Source: DASQPR01 sp963831705 (GTDB lineage Bacteria; Actinomycetota; Actinomycetes; Mycobacteriales; Micromonosporaceae). From it: a stretch of 64,000 nt of DNA. The stretch is taken from positions 1,364,001 to 1,428,000 of the forward strand of contig CAWHRE010000010.1 in NCBI GenBank assembly GCA_963831705.1, in the 5' to 3' direction. Below the pieces are notes generated by a model. It did no database searches and was not told where the DNA came from. It worked only from the letters and a program-made list of their open reading frames with translations. Positions 24,966 to 33,792 of the stretch are shown piece after piece. A program made the translations under genes and the position numbers. The number at the start of each line of letters is the position of its first letter. Positions within the stretch are counted from its first letter, which is position 1.

Positions 24966-27841
24966 TCAGTTCTGTGCGGTCGACTTCTTCGGCGCAGTCT
25001 TCTTCTTCGGCTCAGCGCTCGCCGAGACAGTGGGCTTCGATGCCTTTGAGGCCGCGGTGGTCTTCTTCGCCGCGGTCTTTTTGGCTGCCGTCTTCGTTGC
25101 CGTCTTGGTTGCCGCCGCCTTCTTGGCCGGAGCGGTCTTCTTCGCCGCGGTCGTCTTCTTCGCAGGCGCCGCCTTCTTCGCGGCCGCGGTCTTCTTCGGC
25201 GCCGGACCGGCCGCCCGCTTCGCGGACAGCATCTCCGAAGCCTGCTCGATCGTCATCAGCTCGATCGTCTGGCCCTGGCGCAGCGACGCGTTCGACTCGC
25301 CGTCGGTCACGTACGGGCCGAAGCGACCCTCCTTGATCACGACCGGCTTATCCGTCAACGGGTCGACGCCGAGATCCTTCAACGGCGGCTTCGCCGCAGC
25401 CCGACCGCGTGGCTTCGGGGCAGCCAGCAGCGCCAGCGCCTCGTCCAGCGTGACGGTGAAAAGCTGCTCCTCGGTCAGGAGGGATCGGGTGTCATCGCCC
25501 CGCTTGATGTACGGGCCGTACCGCCCGCCGGACGCCAGGATCTCGACACCCTCGGGGTCCTGTCCGACCACACGGGGCAGCGTCAGCAGCCTCAGCGCGT
25601 CCTCGAGCGTCATCGAGTCCTTCGCCATCGTCGACAGCAGCGATGCGTTCTTCTCGCCACTCGACACGTACGGGCCGTAGCGACCGGTCTTCACGACGAT
25701 CTGCTCGCCGGTCTCGCGGGTGCTCGCCGAGCTTCCGCTCGCCACCGCCACCCGTCGCGAACAGCTCCTCGACCTTTTCCGGCGTCAACTCGTCCGGCGC
25801 GATGCCCGTCCGGCAGCGACACCCGGTCGTCCTGCGGCTGGCCCTCTTCGTTCACGGGTGTCTCGGCACCGGGCAGCGTCCGCTGCAGGTACGGGCCGTA
25901 GCGTCCGACGCGCACCACGACCTCGCGGCCGGACTCGTCGATGAACAGCGGAATCGAGTTGATCCCCCGGGCGTCGATGTCACCCAGGTTCTCGGTGACC
26001 ATCTTCTTGAGTCCACCGGTACGGGCGACCGAACCGGAATCGCCCATCGAGCCGCCGAAGTAGAACGACGTCAGGAAGTCGATCGCGGCGGCGCTCGCCA
26101 CCGGCCACATCGTCGAGTTCGTTCTCCATCGTCGCGGTGAACTGGTAGTCGACGAGCTGGCCGAAGTGCATTTCCAGCAGGTTCGTCACGGCGAACGCGG
26201 TGAACGACGGGACGAGGGCCTGGCCGCGCTTGAACACGTACCCGCGGTCCTGGATCGTCGCCATGATCGACGAGTACGTCGACGGCCGGCCGATGCCCAG
26301 CTCCTCCATCGCCTTGACCAGCGACGCCTCGGTGTACCGGGCGGGTGGCTGGGTGGTGTGCCCAATTGCCTCGAGCGCGTCGGCTTTGCAGCGGCTGGTC
26401 CTTGGTCAGCGTCGGCAGCCGGCGCTCGGCGTCCTCGGCCTCGGCGTCTTCGTCGTCGGACGACTCGACGTAGGCCCGCAGGAAGCCGGGGTCGGTGATG
26501 GTCTTGCCGCTCGCGCCGAAGTCGCATTCCTCGCTCGACGTCGACACCGCCCGGATCCGGACCGACACCGACGAGCCGACCGCGTCGGTCATCTGCGATG
26601 CGACGGTGCGGCGCCAGATCAGCTCGTAGAGCTTGAACTCCTCGGTGGACAGCTCGTTCGCGACCTCGCCGGGCGTCCGGAACGTGTCGCCGGCCGGGCG
26701 GATCGCCTCGTGCGCCTCCTGCGCGTTCTTCACCTTGCTGGTGTACCGGCGCGGCTCCGGCGGCACGCTCGCGTCGCCGTACAGTTCGCGGATCTGCGTA
26801 CGGGCGGCGGTGATCGCCGACTCGGACAGGTTCACCGAGTCGGTACGCATATAGGTGATGTATCCGTTTTCGTACAGGCGCTGGGCGGTTCGCATCGTCT
26901 GCGCGGACGAGAACCGCATCTTCCGAGCGGCCTCCTGCTGCAGCGTGGACGTGATGAACGGCGCGTACGGCCGGCGCCGGTACGGCTTCTCCTCGACCCG
27001 CGTGACCGTGAACGGTTGCCCGTCCAGTCGGGCCGCGAGGCCTCGGGCGCCGCCTGCTCGTCGAGGTGGACCACGGCACCGCGTACCTTGCCGGTGGTCG
27101 GCTCGAAGTCCTTGCCGGACGCGATCCGGTCGCCGTCGAGCGCGATCAAGCGTGGCCGGGAACGTACGCGGACCCTCGTCCTTCGACGTCAGCGTGGCGA
27201 GCGTCGCGGTGATGTCCCAGTAGTCGGCGGTGCGGAACGCCATCCGCTGCTTCTCGCGCTCGACCACGATCCGCGTCGCCACCGACTGCACCCGACCGGC
27301 GGACAGCCGCGGCATGACCTTCTTCCACAGCACCGGGCGAGACCTCGTACCCGTACAACCGGTCCAGGATGCGCCGCGCCTCTTGCGCGTCGACCAGCGC
27401 ACGGTCGATCTCGCGGGGGTTCGCGATCGGCGGCCTGGATGGCCGGCTTGGTGATCTCGTGGAAGACCATCCGCTTGACCGGCACCTTGGGCTTGATCGT
27501 CTCCAGCAGGTGCCAGGCGATCGCCTCGCCCTCGCGGTCCTCGTCCGTGGCCAGGTAGACCTCGTCGACCTCCTTGGCCAGCTTCTTCAGCTTCGCGATC
27601 TGGGCCTTGCGATCGGCGCTCACCACGTAGAGCGGTGCGAAGCCGTTGTCGACATCGACGCCGAGCCGCGCCCACTGGACGCCTTCGTATTCGGCCGGCA
27701 CGTCCTTCGCGTTGCGCGGCAGATCGCGGACGTGGCCCGAAGCTCGCCTCGACGACGTAGCCCGGGCCCGAGGTAGCCGGAGATCGTCTTCGCCTTCGCC
27801 GGCGACTCGACGATGACCAGACGCTTCACCGGACTCGGCAC
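24966..27841 (-). CDS. topA: DNA topoisomerase I, reading frame broken by about ten indels
   Basis: Type IA topoisomerase of about 950 residues when the frames are joined. Toprim domain: KRLVIVESPAKAKTI and LATDEDREGEAIAW. The catalytic tyrosine is in GYITYMRTDSVNLSE. The C-terminus has zinc-free GRYGPY(V/I) repeats and an AAKKA/PAKK lysine-rich tail typical of actinobacterial TopA. GTG at 27841 has GGGAG five bases upstream. The frame changes near 27761, 27735, 27436, 27335, 27148, 27050, 26388, 26100, 25804 and 25720, most explained by a single extra G or C. TopA is normally essential and all motifs persist, so this is probably bad sequence and not decay. Confidence 0.9.
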
Positions 27842-27961
27842 GGACACTCCCTTAAGTTTCTGTCGATCACTCACTCTGTTGCCACCATGTTGCGGCTCAG
27901 ACGGCGCCACGGTACACCCATCGTCATCCGTGACTCGTCACACCGATACTCGCGTGTGTCG

Positions 27962-28547
27962 TCACGGCCACTCGTCGGCCGGCGCCGATGGCGGCGGGTC
28001 GCCGATCAACTCGGCGAGACGGCCGATCCGGCGCCGCCCGCTGATCCGCAGCGACGGTCCGGCAGTTCGGCCTGTCGCCCCGACGATATCCGAGGGCAAC
28101 CCGACGCTTGCCAACGCCCGCTGCAGGACGTGCGCGACCGGCTCCTCGCACCGCCCGACGCGAAGAGTGACCGCCTGCGGTTCACGGTAACCCGCCGCCA
28201 TCATCCACAAGCGCAAACGGCGCCCTTCCAGGGCAAATCCCGGCGGCGGCAGCTTGACCGCACCGGCCAGCCAGGCGCGGGCGAGCGGCGCGAGCACGGA
28301 ACTATAAGGTGTCCGAACGCCAAGATTCTCTTCCACTGTGGAGACGCACGTAGCGGTGAGTCCTCGGATCCGCATCTCGCCGACCAGCGCAGCGGCGCGC
28401 CATCGCTCTTCGACCACGACGCTGATCCGGGCCGTGCCCGCCCATCCGCACGACCTGCCCGGGACCGGCCAGGAGACCGGCGAGATCATCCGGGCCGGGC
28501 GGACCGGCCTCGATCCCGAACAGCGACAACTGGCGGATTACCGACAC
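27962..28547 (-). CDS. Conserved actinobacterial hypothetical protein (Rv3647c-like), one frameshift
   Basis: About 195 residues once the frame is joined. The N-terminus VIRQLSLFGIEAGPPGPDDL and the segment ARISVVVEERWRAAAL lie in different frames; the switch near 28436-28441 is explained by one extra base in a GGGC run. I recall a protein of this type next to topA in mycobacteria and Streptomyces, with no known function. The C-terminal half has the segment LEGRRLRLWMMAAGY and a basic cluster SGRRRIGRL. GTG at 28547 has AAGGTGG upstream and overlaps the end of the lipoprotein gene by ten bases. Confidence 0.65.
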
Positions 28548-29062
28548 GCGGCCACCTTGCCGAAGTCGTCCTGCAACTCCTGCGACGCCAATTGGTTCGT
28601 GTCCACGCCGGAGTTCGCATAGTCCGCGTTGAGCTTCGTCATCGCCGCGCCGACGCCTGCATAGAACGCGTTCGCGTCCGTGAGCGAGAGCGCCTTCACG
28701 GTCGTTTCCGCGCCGAGATATGCATCCCGAACCGCGGTCAACGACGCGACAAAGCGCTGCGCGATGACGGCGCCACCATCCACATCGGGCACTCCCGCCG
28801 CGGCCACCGCCGAACGCGCCTTCTCCGTCGCCTGTGCGGCTCCGTCCAAGAGCGCCAAGATGTTGGTACGCGTATCCGCCGGCGTACGCGTCGAGGCCAT
28901 CTCGGTCTGAGCGTGCTCGTTCAACGAAGTGATCTGTGCGCGCCACGGCGTCAGGGCCTGGCACACCGACGTAGCCCAGGTCGACGGCGCGATCGCGCTG
29001 CTGCAACCGGACGTGACGAGCGCAACCACCACGATGAGTACGGCCGCCGTCTTAGCACGCAT
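28538..29062 (-). CDS. Putative lipoprotein, unknown function
   Basis: 174 residues. A lipoprotein signal (AAVLIVVVALVTSGC, Cys20) precedes a helical, Ala/Thr-rich domain with no family I can name (segments STWATSVCQALTPWRAQI and AYLGAETTVKALSLTDANAF). Two cysteines outside the lipobox (in SVCQAL and the C-terminal VAACR) may pair. ATG at 29062 is chosen because longer readings place the signal sequence internally. It is coupled to the Rv3647c-like gene by overlap. Confidence 0.72.
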   Translation of the reverse strand: MRAKTAAVLIVVVALVTSGCSSAIAPSTWATSVCQALTPWRAQITSLNEHAQTEMASTRTPADTRTNILALLDGAAQATEKARSAVAAAGVPDVDGGAVIAQRFVASLTAVRDAYLGAETTVKALSLTDANAFYAGVGAAMTKLNADYANSGVDTNQLASQELQDDFGKVAACR

Positions 29063-29202
29063 GTCCGTCACTGTAATGGCCGAACCCGACGGAACTGAAG
29101 ATTGGCGTACCGCCGACCGGCTTGCCGCGCGTAACGCGCCGACGTAGCGTCGGTGCGCGTCGGCATCCGCCGGCGTCTTAACTGCCCAAAGGAACGGACG
29201 AA

Positions 29203-30198
29203 ATGCCTCGTCGGGCGACAATCCGGATAATCCTCGCGACGCTTGTCGGCCTCGCATTATGGATACCTGCCTCATCGGCGAACGCTGCCGACGATCCGTG
29301 CTGCTCAATGCAGGTGTCAGGGCTGCCCACCTCGTTCCAGGCCGGAGCCGATCCGCAGGTATTCGGCGCGACGATCAACGTCACCCAGCCCGCCGATCCG
29401 AAGAACTCGATGCGCTACATCGCGGCCACCTTCGGCGTACAGGCCGGCAATCTCACCGGCAGCCAGGTGCATTTCGCGTGGAAGCAACAGTTCGGGAACG
29501 GCAGCTGGCACTCGGTCGGGTTCTCGCGCAAGAACGGCATGCTGGTCGCGACGTTCTACCCGTACCAGAACGCGCCGAACGCCGGTCAGGTCAACCTGGC
29601 TCTGCGCCTGAGTTTCACGGACAAGGTGGCGTCCCAGAACATGCAGGTCGCCATGGCCCTCCTCGGCGCGGCCCGAAAGAGTGACGCAAAGGAGCTGGCG
29701 CAGGCCGGCCCGTACGCGTCGGCCGTGCTCGGCAAGGCCGTCGTTGTGCCGCCGCCGACGCAGGCGCCGGTGACCCTGGCGCCGACTCCGACGCCCACCC
29801 CGACGGCGACCGACAGCACAGCCGCTGCCACTACGCCCGAGGACACGTCAACGACCGATGCGGGCGTCGTACCTGCGGTTGCGGCGTCGGACAGCGGTGG
29901 CGGCTCCGGAATCTGGATCTTCTACATCATCGGTGGCCTGCTGCTGCTGGCCGGCATCGGGGTGATCGGCACACTCCTATGGAAGCGGAACTCCACGGGC
30001 GCTCCGGAGTGGCCGGATCCCAACGATCCTTCCCTGTACGGCGACCAGCCGGCTCCGGCGTACCCCGCTTCGCCGTATCCGACCACCGCGTACCCGCAAC
30101 CGACCGCGTACCCACCGCAGGCGCCTTATCCGACCACCGCGTACCCGCAGCAGGTGCGCCCCCCGACCGACCCGACCCGGCAGATGCCCGGCCTCTGA
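29203..30198 (+). CDS. Secreted, single-pass membrane-anchored protein with Pro/Tyr-rich tail
   Basis: 331 residues. A signal peptide (IILATLVGLALWIPASSANA) is followed by an extracellular domain of about 150 residues that I do not recognise, with an early CC pair (DDPCCSMQVSG). Next come a TP/TAT-rich linker (about 190-225), one transmembrane helix (IWIFYIIGGLLLLAGIGVIG) and a cytoplasmic tail of PYPTTAYPQ-like repeats. The overall plan resembles actinobacterial surface proteins of unknown role. A strong bidirectional terminator follows. Confidence 0.7.
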   Translation: MPRRATIRIILATLVGLALWIPASSANAADDPCCSMQVSGLPTSFQAGADPQVFGATINVTQPADPKNSMRYIAATFGVQAGNLTGSQVHFAWKQQFGNGSWHSVGFSRKNGMLVATFYPYQNAPNAGQVNLALRLSFTDKVASQNMQVAMALLGAARKSDAKELAQAGPYASAVLGKAVVVPPPTQAPVTLAPTPTPTPTATDSTAAATTPEDTSTTDAGVVPAVAASDSGGGSGIWIFYIIGGLLLLAGIGVIGTLLWKRNSTGAPEWPDPNDPSLYGDQPAPAYPASPYPTTAYPQPTAYPPQAPYPTTAYPQQVRPPTDPTRQMPGL

Positions 30199-30205
30199 GC
30201 AAAAC

Positions 30206-30245
30206 AAAAGTGCCGGTCACCGCGTTCGCGGTGACCGGCACTTTT
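30206..30245. terminator. Bidirectional intrinsic terminator
   Basis: A near-perfect hairpin: AAAAGTGCCGGTCACCGCG pairs with its complement across a TTCG loop, giving A/T runs at both outer ends. It lies between the convergent surface-protein gene and hppA and can serve both strands. Confidence 0.93.
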
Positions 30246-30257
30246 CATACGTAGGTC

Positions 30258-32645
30258 TTAAACTTCGACCTTCTCGACATCCGTCGAGGTGTCGCTACCG
30301 GCTTTTCCCTGGCCGTCCGAGTCGGCGGTCACGGCACGTGTGCCCGCACCCCCGTTGTCCGGATTGCTCGGGTCGATCGCCATCGGCTTGCGCTTCGTGA
30401 TGATGATCGTGGTGGCCAGAATCGCGACCGAGACGATCGCGATCGTGATCCGGAGGCCGGTGTTCTTGTCGGAACCCGTGCTCCACATCACAACGGCCGG
30501 CGCAATCAGCAGCGAGACCAGGTTCATCACCTTGATCAGCGGGTTGATCGCCGGGCCGGCGGTGTCCTTGAACGGGTCACCGACGGTGTCACCGATGATC
30601 GTGGCTTCGTGCGCCGGCGAGTGCTTGCCGCCGTGCGCGCCGTCCTCGACCATCTTCTTGGCGTTGTCCCACGCGCCACCGGAGTTGGCGAGGAACAGCG
30701 CCATCAGCGTGCCCGTACCGATCGCACCGGCCAGGTAGGCGGCCAGCGGGCCGACGCCGAGGCCGAAGCCGACCGCGATCGGAGCGAGAACCGCGAGGAG
30801 GCCGGGCGTCACGAGCTCACGCTGGGCATCCTTCGTGCAGATGTCGACGACCTTGCCGTACTCCGGACGCTGGGTGCCGTCCATGATGCCGGGGAAGTCG
30901 CGGAACTGACGACGGACCTCGAACACGACCGCCATCGCCGACCGGGAGACCGCGTTGATCGCGAGTCCGGAGAACAGGAACACGACCGCCGCGCCGATGA
31001 TCAGGCCGACGAGGTTGTTCGGGTTCGCCACGTTCAGGATGCCGTCGATGTTGGCCGACTTGCCTGCCTTGACCAACGAGCTGCCGACCGTGTCCGTGTA
31101 CGAGCCGAACAACGCCGTGGCGGCCAGGACGGCCGTCGCGATCGCGATGCCCTTCGTGATCGCCTTCGTGGTGTTGCCGACCGCGTCGAGATCGGTCAGT
31201 ACGCGCGCGCCGTGCTCGTCGATGTCACCGGACATCTCCGCGATGCCCTGTGCGTTGTCCGAGATCGGGCCGAACGTGTCCATCGCGACGATGACGCCGA
31301 CCGTGGTCAGCAGACCCGTACCGGCGAGCGCGACCGCGAACAGCGACAGAATGATCGATCCGCCGCCGAGCAGGTACGCGCCGTACACACCCGCGCCGAT
31401 GACCAGCGCCGAGTAGACCGCCGACTCGAAACCGACCGAGATGCCCGCCAGCACGACCGTGGCCGCACCCGTTTCGGACGCCTTGCCGATGTCCTTGACC
31501 GGACGACGGGTCGTCTCGGTGAAGTAACCGGTCAGCGCCTGGATCACGGCGGCCAGCACGATGCCGATGACCACCGCGATGATCGCGACGACCCGGGGGT
31601 TGTGCGAGTTGCCGGAGATCGTCGAGCCGGTCAGGTCGGAGAACTTCGATGGGAGGTACACAACCGCTGCGATCGCGACCAGGACGGCCGAGATCGCCGC
31701 GGAGATGTAGAACGCGCGGTTGATCGCCTGCAGGCCACTGCGGTCGGTCTTGCGGAGCCGCGTGATGAACACGCCCACGATTGCGGTGAGGACACCGATC
31801 GTCGGAACGATCAGCGGGAACACCAGGCCCTCGGTGCCGAACGCGGTCTTGCCGAGGATCAGCGCCGCGACCAGCATGACCGAGTACGACTCGAACAGGT
31901 CGGCGGCCATACCAGCGCAGTCACCGACGTTGTCACCGACGTTGTCCGCGATCGTCGCGGCGTTGCGCGGGTCGTCCTCCGGGATACCCTGCTCGATCTT
32001 TCCGACCAGGTCGGCGCCGACATCGGCGGCCTTCGTGAAGATACCGCCGCCGACCCGCATGAACATCGCGAGCAGAGCAGCACCGAAGCCGAAGCCCTCC
32101 AGGACGGTCGGAGCGTTGCCCTTGTAGATCAGGACGACGATCGACGCACCCAGCAGGCCGAGGCCGACGGTCAGGAAGCCGACCACGCCACCGGTACGGA
32201 ACGCGATCTGCATCGCGCGCTCCCGGCTGCCCTCGCCGGTGTTCGCTGCCGCCGCCACCCGCAGGTTCGCCCGGGTCGCCAGCCACATCCCGGCGCCACC
32301 GATGAACGAGCTGAAGAGGGCACCGACGACGAAGAAGATCGAGCGACCGATCCGAACCTCGGTGCCGCCTTCGGAGACGGGCAGAAGTGTCAGAAGGATG
32401 ACTGCGATCACGCCGAATACGCCGAGCGTCTTGAACTGCCGGGTCAGGAACGCATTCGCGCCTTCCTGCACCGCGCCGGCGATCTGTTGCATTTTCTCTG
32501 TACCCGTGTCCGTGCGCAGTACCGCCTGTACCAAGGCGGCAGCAAAGCCAAGTGCTACGAGTGCGATCGCCGCAGCGATGACTACGTAGGTGAAATTGGC
32601 ACCGGACAGGGACAGTCCGCCGCTGGCGGAGATGGTCCCGGACAT
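30258..32645 (-). CDS. hppA: Membrane-bound proton-pumping pyrophosphatase (K+-independent type)
   Basis: 795 residues, about 16 transmembrane helices. Hydrolyses pyrophosphate to pump protons out of the cytoplasm. Active-site segments are KAADVGADLVGKIE, DDPRNAATIADNVGDNVGDC and GDTVGDPFKDTAGPAINP. The segment GNTTKAITKG has Lys and Thr at the positions that mark the potassium-independent class. The C-terminal tail is acidic and Gly/Thr-rich. Start ATG at 32645. The neighbours (anti-sigma factor, bldG, helicase) are as in Streptomyces. Confidence 0.96.
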   Translation of the reverse strand: MSGTISASGGLSLSGANFTYVVIAAAIALVALGFAAALVQAVLRTDTGTEKMQQIAGAVQEGANAFLTRQFKTLGVFGVIAVILLTLLPVSEGGTEVRIGRSIFFVVGALFSSFIGGAGMWLATRANLRVAAAANTGEGSRERAMQIAFRTGGVVGFLTVGLGLLGASIVVLIYKGNAPTVLEGFGFGAALLAMFMRVGGGIFTKAADVGADLVGKIEQGIPEDDPRNAATIADNVGDNVGDCAGMAADLFESYSVMLVAALILGKTAFGTEGLVFPLIVPTIGVLTAIVGVFITRLRKTDRSGLQAINRAFYISAAISAVLVAIAAVVYLPSKFSDLTGSTISGNSHNPRVVAIIAVVIGIVLAAVIQALTGYFTETTRRPVKDIGKASETGAATVVLAGISVGFESAVYSALVIGAGVYGAYLLGGGSIILSLFAVALAGTGLLTTVGVIVAMDTFGPISDNAQGIAEMSGDIDEHGARVLTDLDAVGNTTKAITKGIAIATAVLAATALFGSYTDTVGSSLVKAGKSANIDGILNVANPNNLVGLIIGAAVVFLFSGLAINAVSRSAMAVVFEVRRQFRDFPGIMDGTQRPEYGKVVDICTKDAQRELVTPGLLAVLAPIAVGFGLGVGPLAAYLAGAIGTGTLMALFLANSGGAWDNAKKMVEDGAHGGKHSPAHEATIIGDTVGDPFKDTAGPAINPLIKVMNLVSLLIAPAVVMWSTGSDKNTGLRITIAIVSVAILATTIIITKRKPMAIDPSNPDNGGAGTRAVTADSDGQGKAGSDTSTDVEKVEV

Positions 32646-32845
32646 CTGTGTCCTCCTGTAGCCGATATACGTCGTCGCGGTCCTTCGGTGTCACCACGGG
32701 CCGCAACGGTTCTCCACGCGGGGAGTATCTGGGGTCATGCCCGGTCGGACCAGGCATGTTGTTGATGACCCGGGTACTTTAGCTGGACATCGTGGTTATG
32801 GTCACACGCAGGACGGCCCGTGTCGCGGAGATCCAGGTAGACGTG

Positions 32846-33355
32846 CTAACGATGTGTCCCGGTTGGCCACGACATTTCAACTTCCGTACCGAATCCAGAC
32901 GGCGCCGCGCGGACGGACAACTCCTCCACGAGGCCGGCCAGCAGCGTCAGTCCCATCCCGACGGCCACGTCTTCCTCGTTCATCGCGTCGATCTCGTCCT
33001 CGGTCCGGCCGAACACGTCGACGTCGTCCACGCGCAGCGCAACGGCAGCGCCGCCTTCGGAAACGTGTACCAGACCGGCCGGCGTACTCGATCGTGCAGC
33101 GCCGTCGCGTGGTGCGCGGTCGGTCACCCGTACGGTGAAATGGTCGTCGTCGCGTAGCTCGACCATGATCAAGTCCGACAGCCCATGGCGGCGATGTAGC
33201 GCGACCGCGCGCGAACATGCCTCGCCGATCGCGAGCCGCACCTCGTCTAGCGTCGCGTCGGCGACACCGGCGCGCCGCGCGACCGCGACGCCGACCAGAC
33301 GCGCGGTCCGCACGTGGGCGGGGTACGGCGAGAACGACAGCCGAACGGTGGCCAT
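32846..33355 (-). CDS. Anti-sigma factor, HATPase_c (RsbW-like), BldG partner
   Basis: 169 residues. A GHKL-type ATP-binding fold: RLAIGEACSRAVALH (N-box, with Glu-Ala in place of the usual Asn at the core), VRVTDRAPRDG (G1-like) and VGMGLTLLAGLVEELSV (G2-like). Such proteins bind a sigma factor and phosphorylate a STAS antagonist. It lies 11 bases downstream of bldG in the same orientation, as SCO3548 does with bldG, so the two almost certainly form a partner-switching pair. The cognate sigma factor is not in the window. Confidence 0.87.
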   Translation of the reverse strand: MATVRLSFSPYPAHVRTARLVGVAVARRAGVADATLDEVRLAIGEACSRAVALHRRHGLSDLIMVELRDDDHFTVRVTDRAPRDGAARSSTPAGLVHVSEGGAAVALRVDDVDVFGRTEDEIDAMNEEDVAVGMGLTLLAGLVEELSVRAAPSGFGTEVEMSWPTGTHR

Positions 33356-33366
33356 CTCGGACTACC

Positions 33367-33717
33367 TCAACCGGTCCGGCCGGCGCCGGCCGACGCGGAC
33401 TCAACGGAGCTGTAAATCGTCAGCACGGAGTCGAGCGCGGTGATCCGGAAAATCTTGAGCAAGCGCTCCTGATCACAGACGACGCTGAATGAGCCGTTGA
33501 CGCTTCGCAGCCGACGTAGCGCGCCGACCAGAACGCCGAGGCCGGTGGAGTCGAGGAATTCAACATGGGTCAGATCGACGATCAGCATGGTTGTGCCGGA
33601 ATCGACGAGTGAAATGATCTTCTCGCGCAAGGACGGCGCGGTATAGACGTCGATTTCGCCGCCGACCTCGAGGACCGTGCGGTCGGCGAGGCTGCGGGCC
33701 GTCAGCGCCAGTTCCAT
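33367..33717 (-). CDS. bldG: BldG-like anti-sigma factor antagonist (STAS domain)
   Basis: 116 residues, a single STAS domain. GGEIDVYTAPSLREKI and FLDSTGLGVLVGALRRLR are nearly identical to Streptomyces BldG. The phosphorylated serine is at position 57 (DSTGLG), as in BldG. When unphosphorylated it should sequester the anti-sigma factor encoded just downstream. It is divergent from the DECH helicase gene with a 75-base gap. In Streptomyces BldG controls differentiation and antibiotic production; here the role is inferred. Confidence 0.93.
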   Translation of the reverse strand: MELALTARSLADRTVLEVGGEIDVYTAPSLREKIISLVDSGTTMLIVDLTHVEFLDSTGLGVLVGALRRLRSVNGSFSVVCDQERLLKIFRITALDSVLTIYSSVESASAGAGRTG

Positions 33718-33792
33718 TCGACCTCCCTACCGTCGTCCTGCCATCGTGCTGCCATCGTCTTTTCCGCGACATTATGTGCTCGATGCCGGATA

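Noticed and set aside
24966..27841. topA as a true pseudogene
   Set aside because: All catalytic motifs are preserved and the gene is normally essential; indels in G/C runs with no substitutions in motifs fit sequencing error better.
30609..32765. 718-codon open frame opposite hppA
   Set aside because: It is the Asp/Arg-rich mirror of a clear pyrophosphatase gene, as expected in high-GC DNA. Similar mirrors exist opposite the MFS-Tmk, DEAD-box, HelR and acs genes.
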